Origin: Bacteroidales bacterium | Lineage (GTDB): Bacteria > Bacteroidota > Bacteroidia > Bacteroidales > UBA3663 | DNA length: 64,000 nt | Direction of reading: 5' to 3' | Assembly: GCA_017618715.1 (NCBI GenBank) | Contig: JAFZTS010000044.1 | Span: 29,225-93,224, forward strand | Shown here: piece by piece, positions 53,784 through 61,351 of the stretch | Layout: every line of letters starts with the position of its first letter | How positions within the stretch are numbered: the stretch's first letter is position 1 | Program-made: the position numbers and the translations under genes | Notes under the pieces: model-generated | What the model saw: the letters and a program-made list of their open reading frames with translations, nothing else | What the model was told of the DNA's origin: nothing | Database searches by the model: none

Positions 53784-53811
53784 ATGACCTTTCTCGGCCG
53801 AGATTGGGTAT
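53784..53811. repeat. Single 28-bp palindrome unit of the array-2 family (copy A)
   Basis: Begins ATGACC, centred on CTCGGCCGAG, ends GGGTAT. It is identical in layout to the units of the array at 59417-59823 but occurs once. Confidence 0.8.
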
Positions 53812-54029
53812 GCACCGTTTTGAGATAGATAATTCTTCTTTCGGGGTGGACTATTCGAATCAGGACCAACACTACTCAGATAATAATGGAATAGCATCTT
53901 GCATTGAAGTAAACCAAAAAATATGAATACCAGACAATAAAAACCTCAATTCTCCGTTTACATAGCGGAACGATACAAGAAGTTTAACCAGATTCTCGGC
54001 TTTAGGCGAGGTCAAAAACATTTATCTCT

Positions 54030-56084
54030 ATGAAAAAACCAACCCTATTTATCCTCTTGACCCTCATTCCTGCACTTGCCAGAGCGTACGATGTAAAGAT
54101 TGATGGCGTCTATTATAATATTATCACAAAGACGCATGAAGCCGAAGTAACCAGTAATGGCCGACACAGTTATTCAGGCAATGTTGTTATACCATCATCG
54201 GTGACTTACGAGGGGGAGGAATATTGTGTGACCACTATAGAAGAAAGTGCTTTCTACGAATGCAACAATCTTAAAACCATCACCATCCCCAGCTCTGTGA
54301 CTTCAGTGGAAGAGAAGGCTTTTTACAGCACCCAAATCACCTCCGTCTATATTTCGGATCTTGCCGCGTGGTGCGCAATCAAATTTGCGGATTTTTATAG
54401 TTGTCCGTTATATAAATCCGCGAAGTTGTATCTGAATGATGAAGAAATCAAAGATCTGGTAATCCCCGACGGTGTGGCCTCAATAGGAGGTTTTGCTTTC
54501 TATGGCTGCAAAAGCTTCACTTCCGTCACCATTCCAGACGGCGTTACCTCAATCGGAGAGTCTGCTTTCTATGGTTGTACCGGCCTCACTTCCGTCCATA
54601 TTACGGATCTTGAAGCGTGGTGTGCGATTCAGTTTTTTATTGGAATTAGTAATCCGCTTTACTATGCTCATAGGCTGTATTTGAATGATGAGGAAATAAC
54701 AGAACTGACCATCCCTGATAGTGTGACCTCAATCGGAGGAGGTGCTTTCTCTGGCTGCACCAGCCTCACCTCCGTCAATATTACTGATCTTGCAGCATGG
54801 TGCGAGATTCATTTTTTGAATAATTCGAGCAATCCGCTTTCTTTGGCCCATAAACTGTATCTGAACAACGAAGAAATCAAAGAGCTTATAATCCCCGACG
54901 GCGTAGCTGAGATACGAAATTATGCTTTCTGCGGTTCAGCTGACCTCACCTCTGTCACCATTCCTAACTCGGTGACTTCGCTGGGAGAAGGTGCTTTTCA
55001 TAGCTGCACCAGCCTAACCTCCGTCAACATCCCCAACTCGGTGACTTCGCTGGGGGATTATGCTTTCTATGGCTGCACCGGCTTGACTTCTGTCAACATC
55101 CCAATCGGCTTGACCAAGATAGGCCTAAGGGCTTTCTCTGGCTGCACTGGCCTCACCTCCGTCAACATCCCCAACTCAGTGACTTCGCTGGGGGAATATG
55201 CTTTCATTGGCTGCACTGGCTTGACTTCCGTCAACATCTCAATCGGCTTGACCGAAATAGCCCAAGGAACCTTCTATAGTTGCACTGGCCTGACCTCCGT
55301 CACCATCCCCAACGGCGTGACCGAAATAAGAATAGATGCCTTTCGCGGATGCAGCAACTTGTCCACCATCACCTTGGGCGGTGCAATAAGCATGTTATGG
55401 TACGACTCCTTTTCCTATTGCCCCAATCTGACCGATGTCTATTGCCATGCCGTGAGTGTGCCATCGGCAAGCAATGCTACCTTCACGGGGTCGTATGTCG
55501 ATTATGCGACGCTGCATGTGCCAGCCTGTGCTATCGCAGACTACCAGACAACATATCCTTGGGCCACCTTCAGGAGCATCGTCGCCCTCGACGAAGACAC
55601 TCCCAAGTGCGTCATGCCTACCATCAGTTATCAGAACGGTGAGCTGACATTCAGCAGTGAGACGGAAGGTGTGGAATTTGTCAGCGAGATTACCGATACC
55701 GATATCCGAAATTATTACGAAGAGAAAGTGTCGCTCGCTGTGACATATAACATCAGCGTGTATGCCATGAAGGCTGGATACGAAAACTCCGACATAGCAT
55801 ACGCCACGCTCTGTTGGATAGAGGCGGAGCCGAAGACCGAAGGCATCGAGGACGGCATCGCCCAGATACCTGTTCGCCCCGTGATGATTCAGATGCGGGA
55901 TGGCACCATCATTGTCACTGGTGCCAACGATGGCCAAGAGATATCTGTCTTTGATACGAGTGGACAGATGCTTGGCAGAAACATCAGCAGCAACGGAACG
56001 GCCGATATTTCCACAAGTTTGCGTCGAGGCAGCACCGCTGTCGTAAGGATCGGCGACAAAGCTGTAAAGGTGGTTTTGCAGTAA
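54030..56084 (+). CDS. BspA-like LRR surface protein with probable type IX secretion tail
   Basis: A 684-residue protein with a signal peptide (MKKPTLFILLTLIPALARA). LRR_5 units fill residues about 60-480 (LTSVNIPNSVTSLGxYAFYGC type). Several are separated by a second module of the form VxITDLAAWCAIxF..NPLxxAHxLYLNDEEI (three or more copies), a known LRR_5 insert. A cap (ATLHVPACAIADYQTTYPW) follows. The last 75 residues or so (GTIIVTGANDGQEISVFDTSGQ to AVVRIGDKAVKVVLQ) look like a type IX secretion sorting domain, which would send the protein to the cell surface. An adhesin-like role is plausible. Confidence 0.85.
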   Translation: MKKPTLFILLTLIPALARAYDVKIDGVYYNIITKTHEAEVTSNGRHSYSGNVVIPSSVTYEGEEYCVTTIEESAFYECNNLKTITIPSSVTSVEEKAFYSTQITSVYISDLAAWCAIKFADFYSCPLYKSAKLYLNDEEIKDLVIPDGVASIGGFAFYGCKSFTSVTIPDGVTSIGESAFYGCTGLTSVHITDLEAWCAIQFFIGISNPLYYAHRLYLNDEEITELTIPDSVTSIGGGAFSGCTSLTSVNITDLAAWCEIHFLNNSSNPLSLAHKLYLNNEEIKELIIPDGVAEIRNYAFCGSADLTSVTIPNSVTSLGEGAFHSCTSLTSVNIPNSVTSLGDYAFYGCTGLTSVNIPIGLTKIGLRAFSGCTGLTSVNIPNSVTSLGEYAFIGCTGLTSVNISIGLTEIAQGTFYSCTGLTSVTIPNGVTEIRIDAFRGCSNLSTITLGGAISMLWYDSFSYCPNLTDVYCHAVSVPSASNATFTGSYVDYATLHVPACAIADYQTTYPWATFRSIVALDEDTPKCVMPTISYQNGELTFSSETEGVEFVSEITDTDIRNYYEEKVSLAVTYNISVYAMKAGYENSDIAYATLCWIEAEPKTEGIEDGIAQIPVRPVMIQMRDGTIIVTGANDGQEISVFDTSGQMLGRNISSNGTADISTSLRRGSTAVVRIGDKAVKVVLQ

Positions 56085-56189
56085 TGGGCTGCAACATCCT
56101 CTGCAAGTAGGAGCATCTCTCAGACAATCCCGTCATTTGCATCAAGGTGCAAAGACGTCAGTCCTTTCTTCCTTTATCTTCTATAACCG

Positions 56190-56219
56190 AAGGCGCGGCA
56201 TTGTTTGGTGCCGCGCCTT
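56190..56219. terminator. GC-rich hairpin AAGGCGCGGCA / TGCCGCGCCTT (copy B)
   Basis: The same hairpin as copy A with an A-T pair replaced by G-C on both arms, downstream of the LRR surface-protein gene. No T-run. Confidence 0.6.
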
Positions 56220-56232
56220 CTGAAATCGTGGA

Positions 56233-56260
56233 ATGACCTTTCTCGGCCGAGAAAGGGTAT
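56233..56260. repeat. Single 28-bp palindrome unit of the array-2 family (copy B)
   Basis: ATGACC start, TCTCGGCCGAGA centre, GGGTAT end; the inner TTTCTC/GAGAAA arms are fully complementary. Confidence 0.8.
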
Positions 56261-56583
56261 GCACCGATTTGAGATAGATAATTCTTCTTTCGGGGTGGAC
56301 TATTCGAATCAGGACCAACACTACTCAGATAATAATGGAATAGCATCTTGCATTGAAGTAAACCAAAAAATATGAATACCAGACAATAGAATCCTCAATT
56401 TTCTGTTTAAATAGCGGAAGGATACCAGTATCATTTGGTGTGCTACAGCCAGTATCATTTGAATAACATTATCACCATGTCCATTTTTAAGTAGACATTA
56501 GTGTTTTAGTATTACAAATTGCAAAATGAATAATACAAAAACTATTTATTTGCTCCATAGAAGAAATAAAAGCGATAGTAAAA

Positions 56584-56614
56584 TATGTCATATAAAAAAA
56601 TATATATACCTTTG
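56584..56614 (+). promoter_or_regulatory. Possible promoter of the second TPR-HTH regulator gene
   Basis: TATG (56584-56587), a 19-nt gap, TACCTTTG (56607-56614). The -7 element matches TAnnTTTG; the -33 is weak. Confidence 0.5.
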
Positions 56615-56672
56615 TCGATGATTGAATCTAGAATCATTTGTGAATGACAAAGACAAAAAAACTAAACAGGGG

Positions 56673-58409
56673 ATGAAGAGAAGTGTCATCGATTATCTAT
56701 TCTGGATAGTTGCTTTGCTTGCAAGCTTGTTTTCCTCGTGCCACATAGATCGCGAGACGGAGGCTCGTGCAGAACAAGCCCTGCAAGAAGTGGGCGAACG
56801 TTACCATGCCGAAAAGAGTATCTGCGATTCGCTCCTTGATGTGGCCACCAGTTATTATCTGCCCGATTTGGCTAAGGGAGACACCACTCTTTCTTCCTTT
56901 AACTCCTCAGCACAACAAGCCGAGTGCATGCTCTATGAGGGGATTCGCCATCACGACAGGGCACAGCAACTGAAGCCCGATATGGAGGCATACGCCGCTG
57001 AGATGACCAAGGCTTATCGTTTGTTTTTGGAGGTCGAACGGAATGTGGACCTACTTGCTGAACCTTATTTGAAGGGGGTTATCAATGATCGTATGGCAAT
57101 AATTAATGTCCAGAACGAGAACTATCGTGAGGCTTTGTCCTATTTTAGGAAAGAGCTATTTTATTCTTTTCAAACTAAAGATACAACTGTGATAGCCTCA
57201 TCTTATACCCGATTGGCATTTTCCTACTTTACACTTGATGATGGTGATTCTGCACTCTATTATTCTGATAGTGCACTATATTTCGCTCCACATCTTGATA
57301 ACCGAGCGCTTTCCACATTATATGCCAATACCGCCTATTACCAACAAAAATTCGGAATCAAAAAAGAGCGAAGCGAAAGATTATTGAGCCAAATACCGTT
57401 TGAGAGATGTACTCGGAATGACAGTTGCCGTATATTTGTTATTCTTGCAGATTATTATATGGAGCAGGGCAACTACGGCAAAGTAGATAGTTTGCTTCAA
57501 TGGACAATTGCTCATTCCGATAACACGCCAGAGATTCTTTCGATGTCCTATTTGCGTCGTTCAAACCTTTTTGAGCAAATGGGCATGTATGATTCCGCAT
57601 TGATTCAGCAAAAACTTTGTCGTGAACAACGGGATCTTTTCAATCAGTCCGGAATGAGAAAGGAAGTGGCTGAAGCGCACGGGAGATATGAACGTATGCG
57701 ACAGCAACAGGATTTCCATCATATTGTTGCAGCTATTGTTCTCGTTTCGATACTTATAATCGTGGCTCTGCTCGTACTATGGCTGCGTCGTATCCAGCGA
57801 ATGAAAAAGCTTGAGCTCCGTATCAAGAAGATCAATGCAATAATGGAGCAATACGCAGCGGATATTAAACGTCAACAAGAAAGTTTCAAGCAACGAGAGG
57901 CGACCTTTAAGCAGCAAGAGGAGAACCTTGACAAAGAAATCATCAAAAGTCAATTCAAGGAAAAAGAACTAAAGAAAAAAATAATTAAATTGCGCTCCGA
58001 AAAACGTGCTTCTCACTCGAAGATTGTGAGCATGCTCCGTCGTTTCTTCCTACTCAATGAAAACGCCCCTTGGCCTACGTCTATCTATGAAGAACTGCTT
58101 GATATATATCGTACTTCATCTTCGAAACGTAGCAAACTACTCGATGAGTTGCACAAAATCGATCTTTCACCACGTCACAAAGTAATTTGTCTGCTAATGA
58201 GCGAGGATAAGTATGAAACCGACAAGTTGTGGTTTTATGCAGGATGTGTGAACGAGGAGTCATTCCAGTCCACCAAGTCACAGATCAAGCGTAAACTTGT
58301 TGAGGCAGCTTCCCCTTCGAAAGAGATACAAGACCTCCTCCGCCGTTTTCCATTGGATCGCGGGCCCGCCGAAAAAAGGATGCCACTTAAAAAAGAGGGC
58401 AAGAAATAA
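56673..58409 (+). CDS. Membrane TPR regulator with C-terminal LuxR-like helix-turn-helix (copy 2)
   Basis: The ATG at 56673 (MKRSVIDYLFWIVALL) is preferred to a TTG at 56622, giving 578 residues. The domain order is that of copy 1: lipobox-like LFSSC, TPR-like helices, one transmembrane helix near residues 350-372, then a longer coiled coil (QQESFKQREATFKQQEENL region) and a C-terminal helix-turn-helix-like domain (about 497-545, DLSPRHKVICLLMSE...QSTKSQIKRKL). The first 130 or so residues are nearly identical to copy 1, while the middle differs strongly. It probably regulates the secreted-protein gene that follows, but this is inference. Confidence 0.72.
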   Translation: MKRSVIDYLFWIVALLASLFSSCHIDRETEARAEQALQEVGERYHAEKSICDSLLDVATSYYLPDLAKGDTTLSSFNSSAQQAECMLYEGIRHHDRAQQLKPDMEAYAAEMTKAYRLFLEVERNVDLLAEPYLKGVINDRMAIINVQNENYREALSYFRKELFYSFQTKDTTVIASSYTRLAFSYFTLDDGDSALYYSDSALYFAPHLDNRALSTLYANTAYYQQKFGIKKERSERLLSQIPFERCTRNDSCRIFVILADYYMEQGNYGKVDSLLQWTIAHSDNTPEILSMSYLRRSNLFEQMGMYDSALIQQKLCREQRDLFNQSGMRKEVAEAHGRYERMRQQQDFHHIVAAIVLVSILIIVALLVLWLRRIQRMKKLELRIKKINAIMEQYAADIKRQQESFKQREATFKQQEENLDKEIIKSQFKEKELKKKIIKLRSEKRASHSKIVSMLRRFFLLNENAPWPTSIYEELLDIYRTSSSKRSKLLDELHKIDLSPRHKVICLLMSEDKYETDKLWFYAGCVNEESFQSTKSQIKRKLVEAASPSKEIQDLLRRFPLDRGPAEKRMPLKKEGKK

Positions 58410-58460
58410 TCGTTATACGTATTCTAACTTACTAATATTCATTATTTATATGTGATTCAG

Positions 58461-58485
58461 CCGTGTTAAGGAATTCTTGACACGG
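58461..58485. promoter_or_regulatory. Inverted repeat covering the -33 element (putative operator, copy 2)
   Basis: Arms CCGTGTTAAG and CTTGACACGG flank the 5-bp spacer GAATT; nine of ten arm positions are complementary. The right arm includes the -33 TTGAC. Confidence 0.6.
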
Positions 58486-58507
58486 TTATTTTTTTTTCGT
58501 ATCTTTG
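58477..58507 (+). promoter_or_regulatory. Promoter of the 236-aa secreted protein gene
   Basis: TTG (58477-58479, within TTGAC), a 20-nt gap, TATCTTTG (58500-58507), the same spacing and sequence as the copy at 52866-52896. Confidence 0.75.
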
Positions 58508-58550
58508 CACACGAAACAAAAATATTAAAACAAATAAAACTATTACTACT

Positions 58551-59261
58551 ATGAAAAAGTTTCTTGTAATTTTGCCATTTTTCCTCGTCAGTGTGTTGGC
58601 ATTTGGTGAGAGCAAATACTTCCCGGCAGGAACGACATGGACGGAAGTGACAGGCAAATATGGATGGTATGGACGTGACACTTCCACTTACGTAGTAAAA
58701 GACGAGATGCCCGTTGAGGGAGTTATTTACAACGCAGTGTATCGGAATGACGAACAGGAACCGTACTGTCTGCTTCGCGAAGAAGGACCATTGGTTTATA
58801 TGTGGATTAATGAATACGAAAACGGTCTCTTGTATGACTTTGATTGGTGGGAAGGGAAGGAATATATGATAGACTTTCCTGGTCCTTTCGGAGAAGAGTT
58901 TTATCATGATGTAATAAACAAAATTGATGAAATAGTTCTTGAAGATGGTCAAACATACCAGATTTGGACTCCATATAATTTCGATGAAGGCGACTATATC
59001 ATTTGTGGTATAGGTGCTACAAACGGTATATTCAAATACTTCTGGCCTATTCCAACGGGTGGAGGAGGTGAAACCTGCCTGCTAGAGTTTACAAGAGAAG
59101 TCCGGCTGTATAATAAGGACAATGCAACAGATAGACTCAAAGTGATTGGCACTGACAATCAACAAAAAAGTACACGTCCCATACGTCTGAAGAGGAATGA
59201 AACTGGAGGATATGACTTGCAAGTGAAGAATTCCGATGGTAACTGGCAGAATGTGAAGTGA
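58551..59261 (+). CDS. Small secreted protein of unknown function (copy 2)
   Basis: A 236-residue paralogue of the protein at 52929-53627. It has a signal peptide (MKKFLVILPFFLVSVLAFGE), the shared core YCLLREEGPLVYMWINEYENG, LLYDFDWWEGKEY and IVLEDGQTYQIWTP, and the ending GGYDLQVKNSDGNWQNVK. The family is unknown to me. It follows the second TPR-HTH regulator by 141 bp and has its own promoter with the operator-like repeat. Its 3' flank carries the hairpin and the second palindrome array. Confidence 0.8.
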   Translation: MKKFLVILPFFLVSVLAFGESKYFPAGTTWTEVTGKYGWYGRDTSTYVVKDEMPVEGVIYNAVYRNDEQEPYCLLREEGPLVYMWINEYENGLLYDFDWWEGKEYMIDFPGPFGEEFYHDVINKIDEIVLEDGQTYQIWTPYNFDEGDYIICGIGATNGIFKYFWPIPTGGGGETCLLEFTREVRLYNKDNATDRLKVIGTDNQQKSTRPIRLKRNETGGYDLQVKNSDGNWQNVK

Positions 59262-59373
59262 ATTTCAATCGATATGAGACACATAATATTAGCCTTGTTA
59301 GCTGATTTTTCTTGACATTTCCCACATCGAAACATAGAACCTCAGTCCTTTCTCGCTCTATCCTCTATAACCG

Positions 59374-59403
59374 AAGGCGCGGCATCGTTTGGTGCTGCGC
59401 CTT
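59374..59403. terminator. GC-rich hairpin AAGGCGCGGCA / TGCTGCGCCTT (copy C)
   Basis: The third copy of the hairpin, with one G-T (G-U in RNA) pair where copy A has A-T and copy B has G-C. It lies 14 bp before the first palindrome unit of array 2. Confidence 0.6.
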
Positions 59404-59416
59404 CTGAAATCGTGGA

Positions 59417-59823
59417 ATGACCTTTCTCGGCCGAGAAAGGGTATGCTCCGATTGCGGGATGACCTTTTTCGGCCGAGATTGGTCATGCCGCATTTTGATT
59501 CATGACCAATTTCGGCCAGGATTGGGTATCCTCCTATCGCGGCATGACCAATTTTGGCCAAGATTGGGTATCCTCTTCTCGGAGCATGACCAATTTCGGC
59601 CAGGATTGGGTATCCTCTTCTCGAAGCATGACCAATTTCGGCCAAGATTGGTTATCCTCTTCTCGAGCCATGACCAATTTCGGCCAAGATTGGTCATCCT
59701 ACTTTTGGAGAGAGCACTCTGTCGCGCGTGATAATGCTTGCTCCAATCGGAGCATGACCATTTACGGCCGAGATTGGTCATCCTCCGATCGCGGCATGAC
59801 CTTTCTCGGCCGAGATTGGGTAT
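59417..59823. repeat. Array 2: ten slots of a 28-bp near-palindrome on a 42-bp period
   Basis: Cores begin at 59417, 59459, 59502, 59544, 59586, 59628, 59670, (59712), 59754 and 59796; all steps are 42 bp except one of 43. The core is ATGACC...CGGCC...GG(T/G)(C/T)AT. The eighth slot has unrelated sequence that is still an inverted repeat. The 14-bp linkers include CCTCCTATCGCGGC and CCTCCGATCGCGGC, close to those of array 1. Open frames with a repeated 14-residue unit (MTNFGQDWVSSSRS type) run through it and are probably a by-product. Confidence 0.92.
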
Positions 59824-59995
59824 GCACCGTTTTGAAGCATGTCCTTCCCCATTCTGAACGTGCTATCTGCTGCGCCTTTAGAACCACCATCCAATAAGCG
59901 TTTGTCAGCCTTTTCTTCAACTGGTTGGAAATCGATTTCGCGAAGACAATTTGCACTGTTGATGTGAAAAATGTGTAAATTATCAGGCCAAATAG
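59824..59995. other. Intergenic stretch without recognised gene
   Basis: Sequence between array 2 and the promoter at 59996. Only short shadow frames; no motif recognised. Confidence 0.5.
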
Positions 59996-60026
59996 ATTGA
60001 AGAAACAAAAATATTACATATCTTTG
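59996..60026 (+). promoter_or_regulatory. Bacteroidetes-type promoter of a possible noncoding transcript
   Basis: TTG (59996-59998), a 20-nt gap, TATCTTTG (60019-60026). The expected start near 60033 leads into a string of hairpins, with no convincing open reading frame downstream until the Rhs remnant. Confidence 0.65.
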
Positions 60027-60032
60027 CAGCGT

Positions 60033-60345
60033 CCATTTCGACAAATCGAAAACAAAAGCGAGATATAAAAGCGCGATATTAAAACAAGGTGAAAATGGCA
60101 GACAACCTCGGCCCAATGGCCTGGTTGTTTCTGCAAGAAAATGTGCAGGTCCAATACCTGCAAAAAATTGCACTTCGTGCAGAAAATAAGCCGGGTCCTA
60201 GAATGGGCATCACATCGACCAACAATATTTTCTGCGTAAGCAATTTTCTGCTGCCATTGGGGCAGCACATTTTCCGGCCCCGCAGATTGATGCTTTGCAG
60301 CAATCAAGGGAAGGGGCCCCATTCATGGGGACGGCCTTAGCCGCA
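60033..60345 (+). ncRNA. Candidate structured RNA with CCAAT-loop hairpins
   Basis: Downstream of a good promoter lie consecutive hairpins: 60098-60134 (GCAGACAACC arm, GGCC-CAAT-GGCC tip), about 60146-60161 (CAGGT-CCAAT-ACCTG), 60170-60180 (GCAC-TTC-GTGC), about 60250-60266 (GCTGCC-ATTGG-GGCAGC), 60284-60307 (TTGATGCT arm) and 60317-60330 (CCCCAT-TC-ATGGGG). GAAAATGTGC (60137-60146) is also the exact complement of GCACATTTTC (60265-60274). I recognise no known RNA family. A degenerate mobile-element end is the alternative. Confidence 0.4.
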
Positions 60346-60491
60346 TATAGACAATGAATTGATGCCAGTGCCGCTGCCATTTTCACAAAAAAATCAATGA
60401 AAACATTTGTTGTTATTTAGAAGCGTAGTTTTATGAACTCGCCTGCTATCGGTCATAGTAAAAAATATCGACAAAGCCAGCCCGTCGTGTC

Positions 60492-60695
60492 ATGGCTTCG
60501 CGAAGCTGTGAAAGAGTGGCACGGCACAATGATGCAGCCATTGGCAGATGGCATAGCATCGACAAGAATGCAGAGAAGTACTATAGTATTAGTCCATATG
60601 CCTATTGCGGAGGAGATCCGGTGAATTTCGGGGATTATAATGGAGAGAGTTTGTATGGTATTAGTTCTGATGGTTATTTGCATTTAATATATTAG
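60492..60695 (+). pseudogene. Rhs core C-terminal fragment (orphan/degraded)
   Basis: From 60519 the frame reads ARHNDAAIGRWHSIDKNAEK then YYSISPYAYCGGDPVN, the end of the RHS-repeat-associated core, followed by a short divergent tail (FGDYNGESLYGISSDGYLHL) and a stop. The same core end occurs in the larger fragment at 61352. The N-terminal and main core parts are missing and the upstream bases are not Rhs-like in this frame. It is therefore an orphan tip module with a replaced or decayed toxin part, typical of Rhs loci. Confidence 0.75.
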
Positions 60696-60728
60696 TACCT
60701 GGTGGTATTCTTTCATTATTTAAATAGT

Positions 60729-61307
60729 ATGAACAAGTTTTCTTTTATTTTTTTAAAAGTCTTTCTTTTGACTTTCTCATTTGAGATATTATGCAATTCA
60801 TGTCAAATGATAGAAGGTCAAAAAAAGTGTCAGGATATAATTCCCAAAATTGTTGTTGACTATAGGAGTATTATAGAAAATGATTTCGAATCATATAAGA
60901 AAAAGTCAGATCAACAATTAAACATCTTATTGGATATTATTATGTCAGATGGAGAGTTATATGCTTTACTATCCGGCAATTATTATCGAGTACATTTCCC
61001 ATTAGATTTTGATCAGACAACTTCTGAATTTTCATTTGCGAAAGAGACTTATTATGGATACACAATAATTGACAATAATACTTGTGTTATCAATATAAAT
61101 AAGAATGTTCCTTCAAATAAAATAAAACTTTTACTTGGGAAATTATCTTTTGCAGATGACAAAGCACTAATTGATGATTATATAAGAAATAATTTTTATA
61201 TTTCAGATTATGATCCGTATTACTGTTTATACCGTTTGGATTTGGAATTAGGTAATGCGACATTAGTAGAAAAAGGTTATAGTATAAAAAGCTTAAAGGA
61301 TTATTAA
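60729..61307 (+). CDS. Small lipoprotein of unknown function in the Rhs locus (possible immunity-type gene)
   Basis: The ATG at 60729 (MNKFSFIFLKVFLLTFSFEI) is chosen over a GTG at 60702, giving 192 residues. The signal ends in a lipobox-like LCNSC. The gene is strongly AT-rich compared with the housekeeping genes, suggesting acquisition. Its C-terminal half (YISDYDPYYCLYRLDLELGN, VEKGYS) resembles that of the lipoprotein at 62791-63360. It follows an Rhs tip fragment directly, the position of an immunity gene, but no known immunity family is recognised. Confidence 0.65.
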   Translation: MNKFSFIFLKVFLLTFSFEILCNSCQMIEGQKKCQDIIPKIVVDYRSIIENDFESYKKKSDQQLNILLDIIMSDGELYALLSGNYYRVHFPLDFDQTTSEFSFAKETYYGYTIIDNNTCVININKNVPSNKIKLLLGKLSFADDKALIDDYIRNNFYISDYDPYYCLYRLDLELGNATLVEKGYSIKSLKDY

Positions 61308-61351
61308 GGTTTAAGAATATGTCTTGACCTGCAATAACTTTATCTTTGTTT

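Larger units (their letters stand above)
53628..54029. other. Intergenic cassette A: hairpin, 28-bp palindrome and 267-bp direct repeat
   Basis: 53628-53740 matches the sequence after the paralogous gene at 59261. 53710-53976 is repeated at 56159-56425 with few differences and equal length. It contains a GC-rich hairpin (53741-53770) and one 28-bp palindrome unit (53784-53811) of the array-2 type. No promoter for the LRR gene at 54030 was recognised. Confidence 0.8.
56085..56672. other. Intergenic cassette B and upstream region of the second TPR regulator
   Basis: 56159-56425 repeats cassette A, with hairpin 56190-56219 and one 28-bp palindrome (56233-56260). After it, CCAGTATCATTTG occurs twice (from about 56425 and 56455). 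A possible promoter (TATG 56584-56587, a 19-nt gap, TACCTTTG 56607-56614) precedes the ATG at 56673. No gene was recognised. Confidence 0.7.

Noticed and set aside
56622..56672. N-terminal extension of the second TPR regulator from a TTG
   Set aside because: The ATG at 56673 aligns with the paralogue and starts the membrane signal; the extension is polar and lies close to the predicted transcript start.
59358..59897. Frames on both strands with repeats such as MTNFGQDWVSSSRS
   Set aside because: Same reason: all are by-products of the 42-bp array, opposite strands give equally long frames, and there is no convincing start or domain.
60089..60340. 83-codon open frame in the hairpin region
   Set aside because: It starts with GTG without a ribosome-binding context, and the opposite strand has similarly long frames. 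The sequence is dominated by inverted repeats, so a structured RNA or DNA element is more likely.
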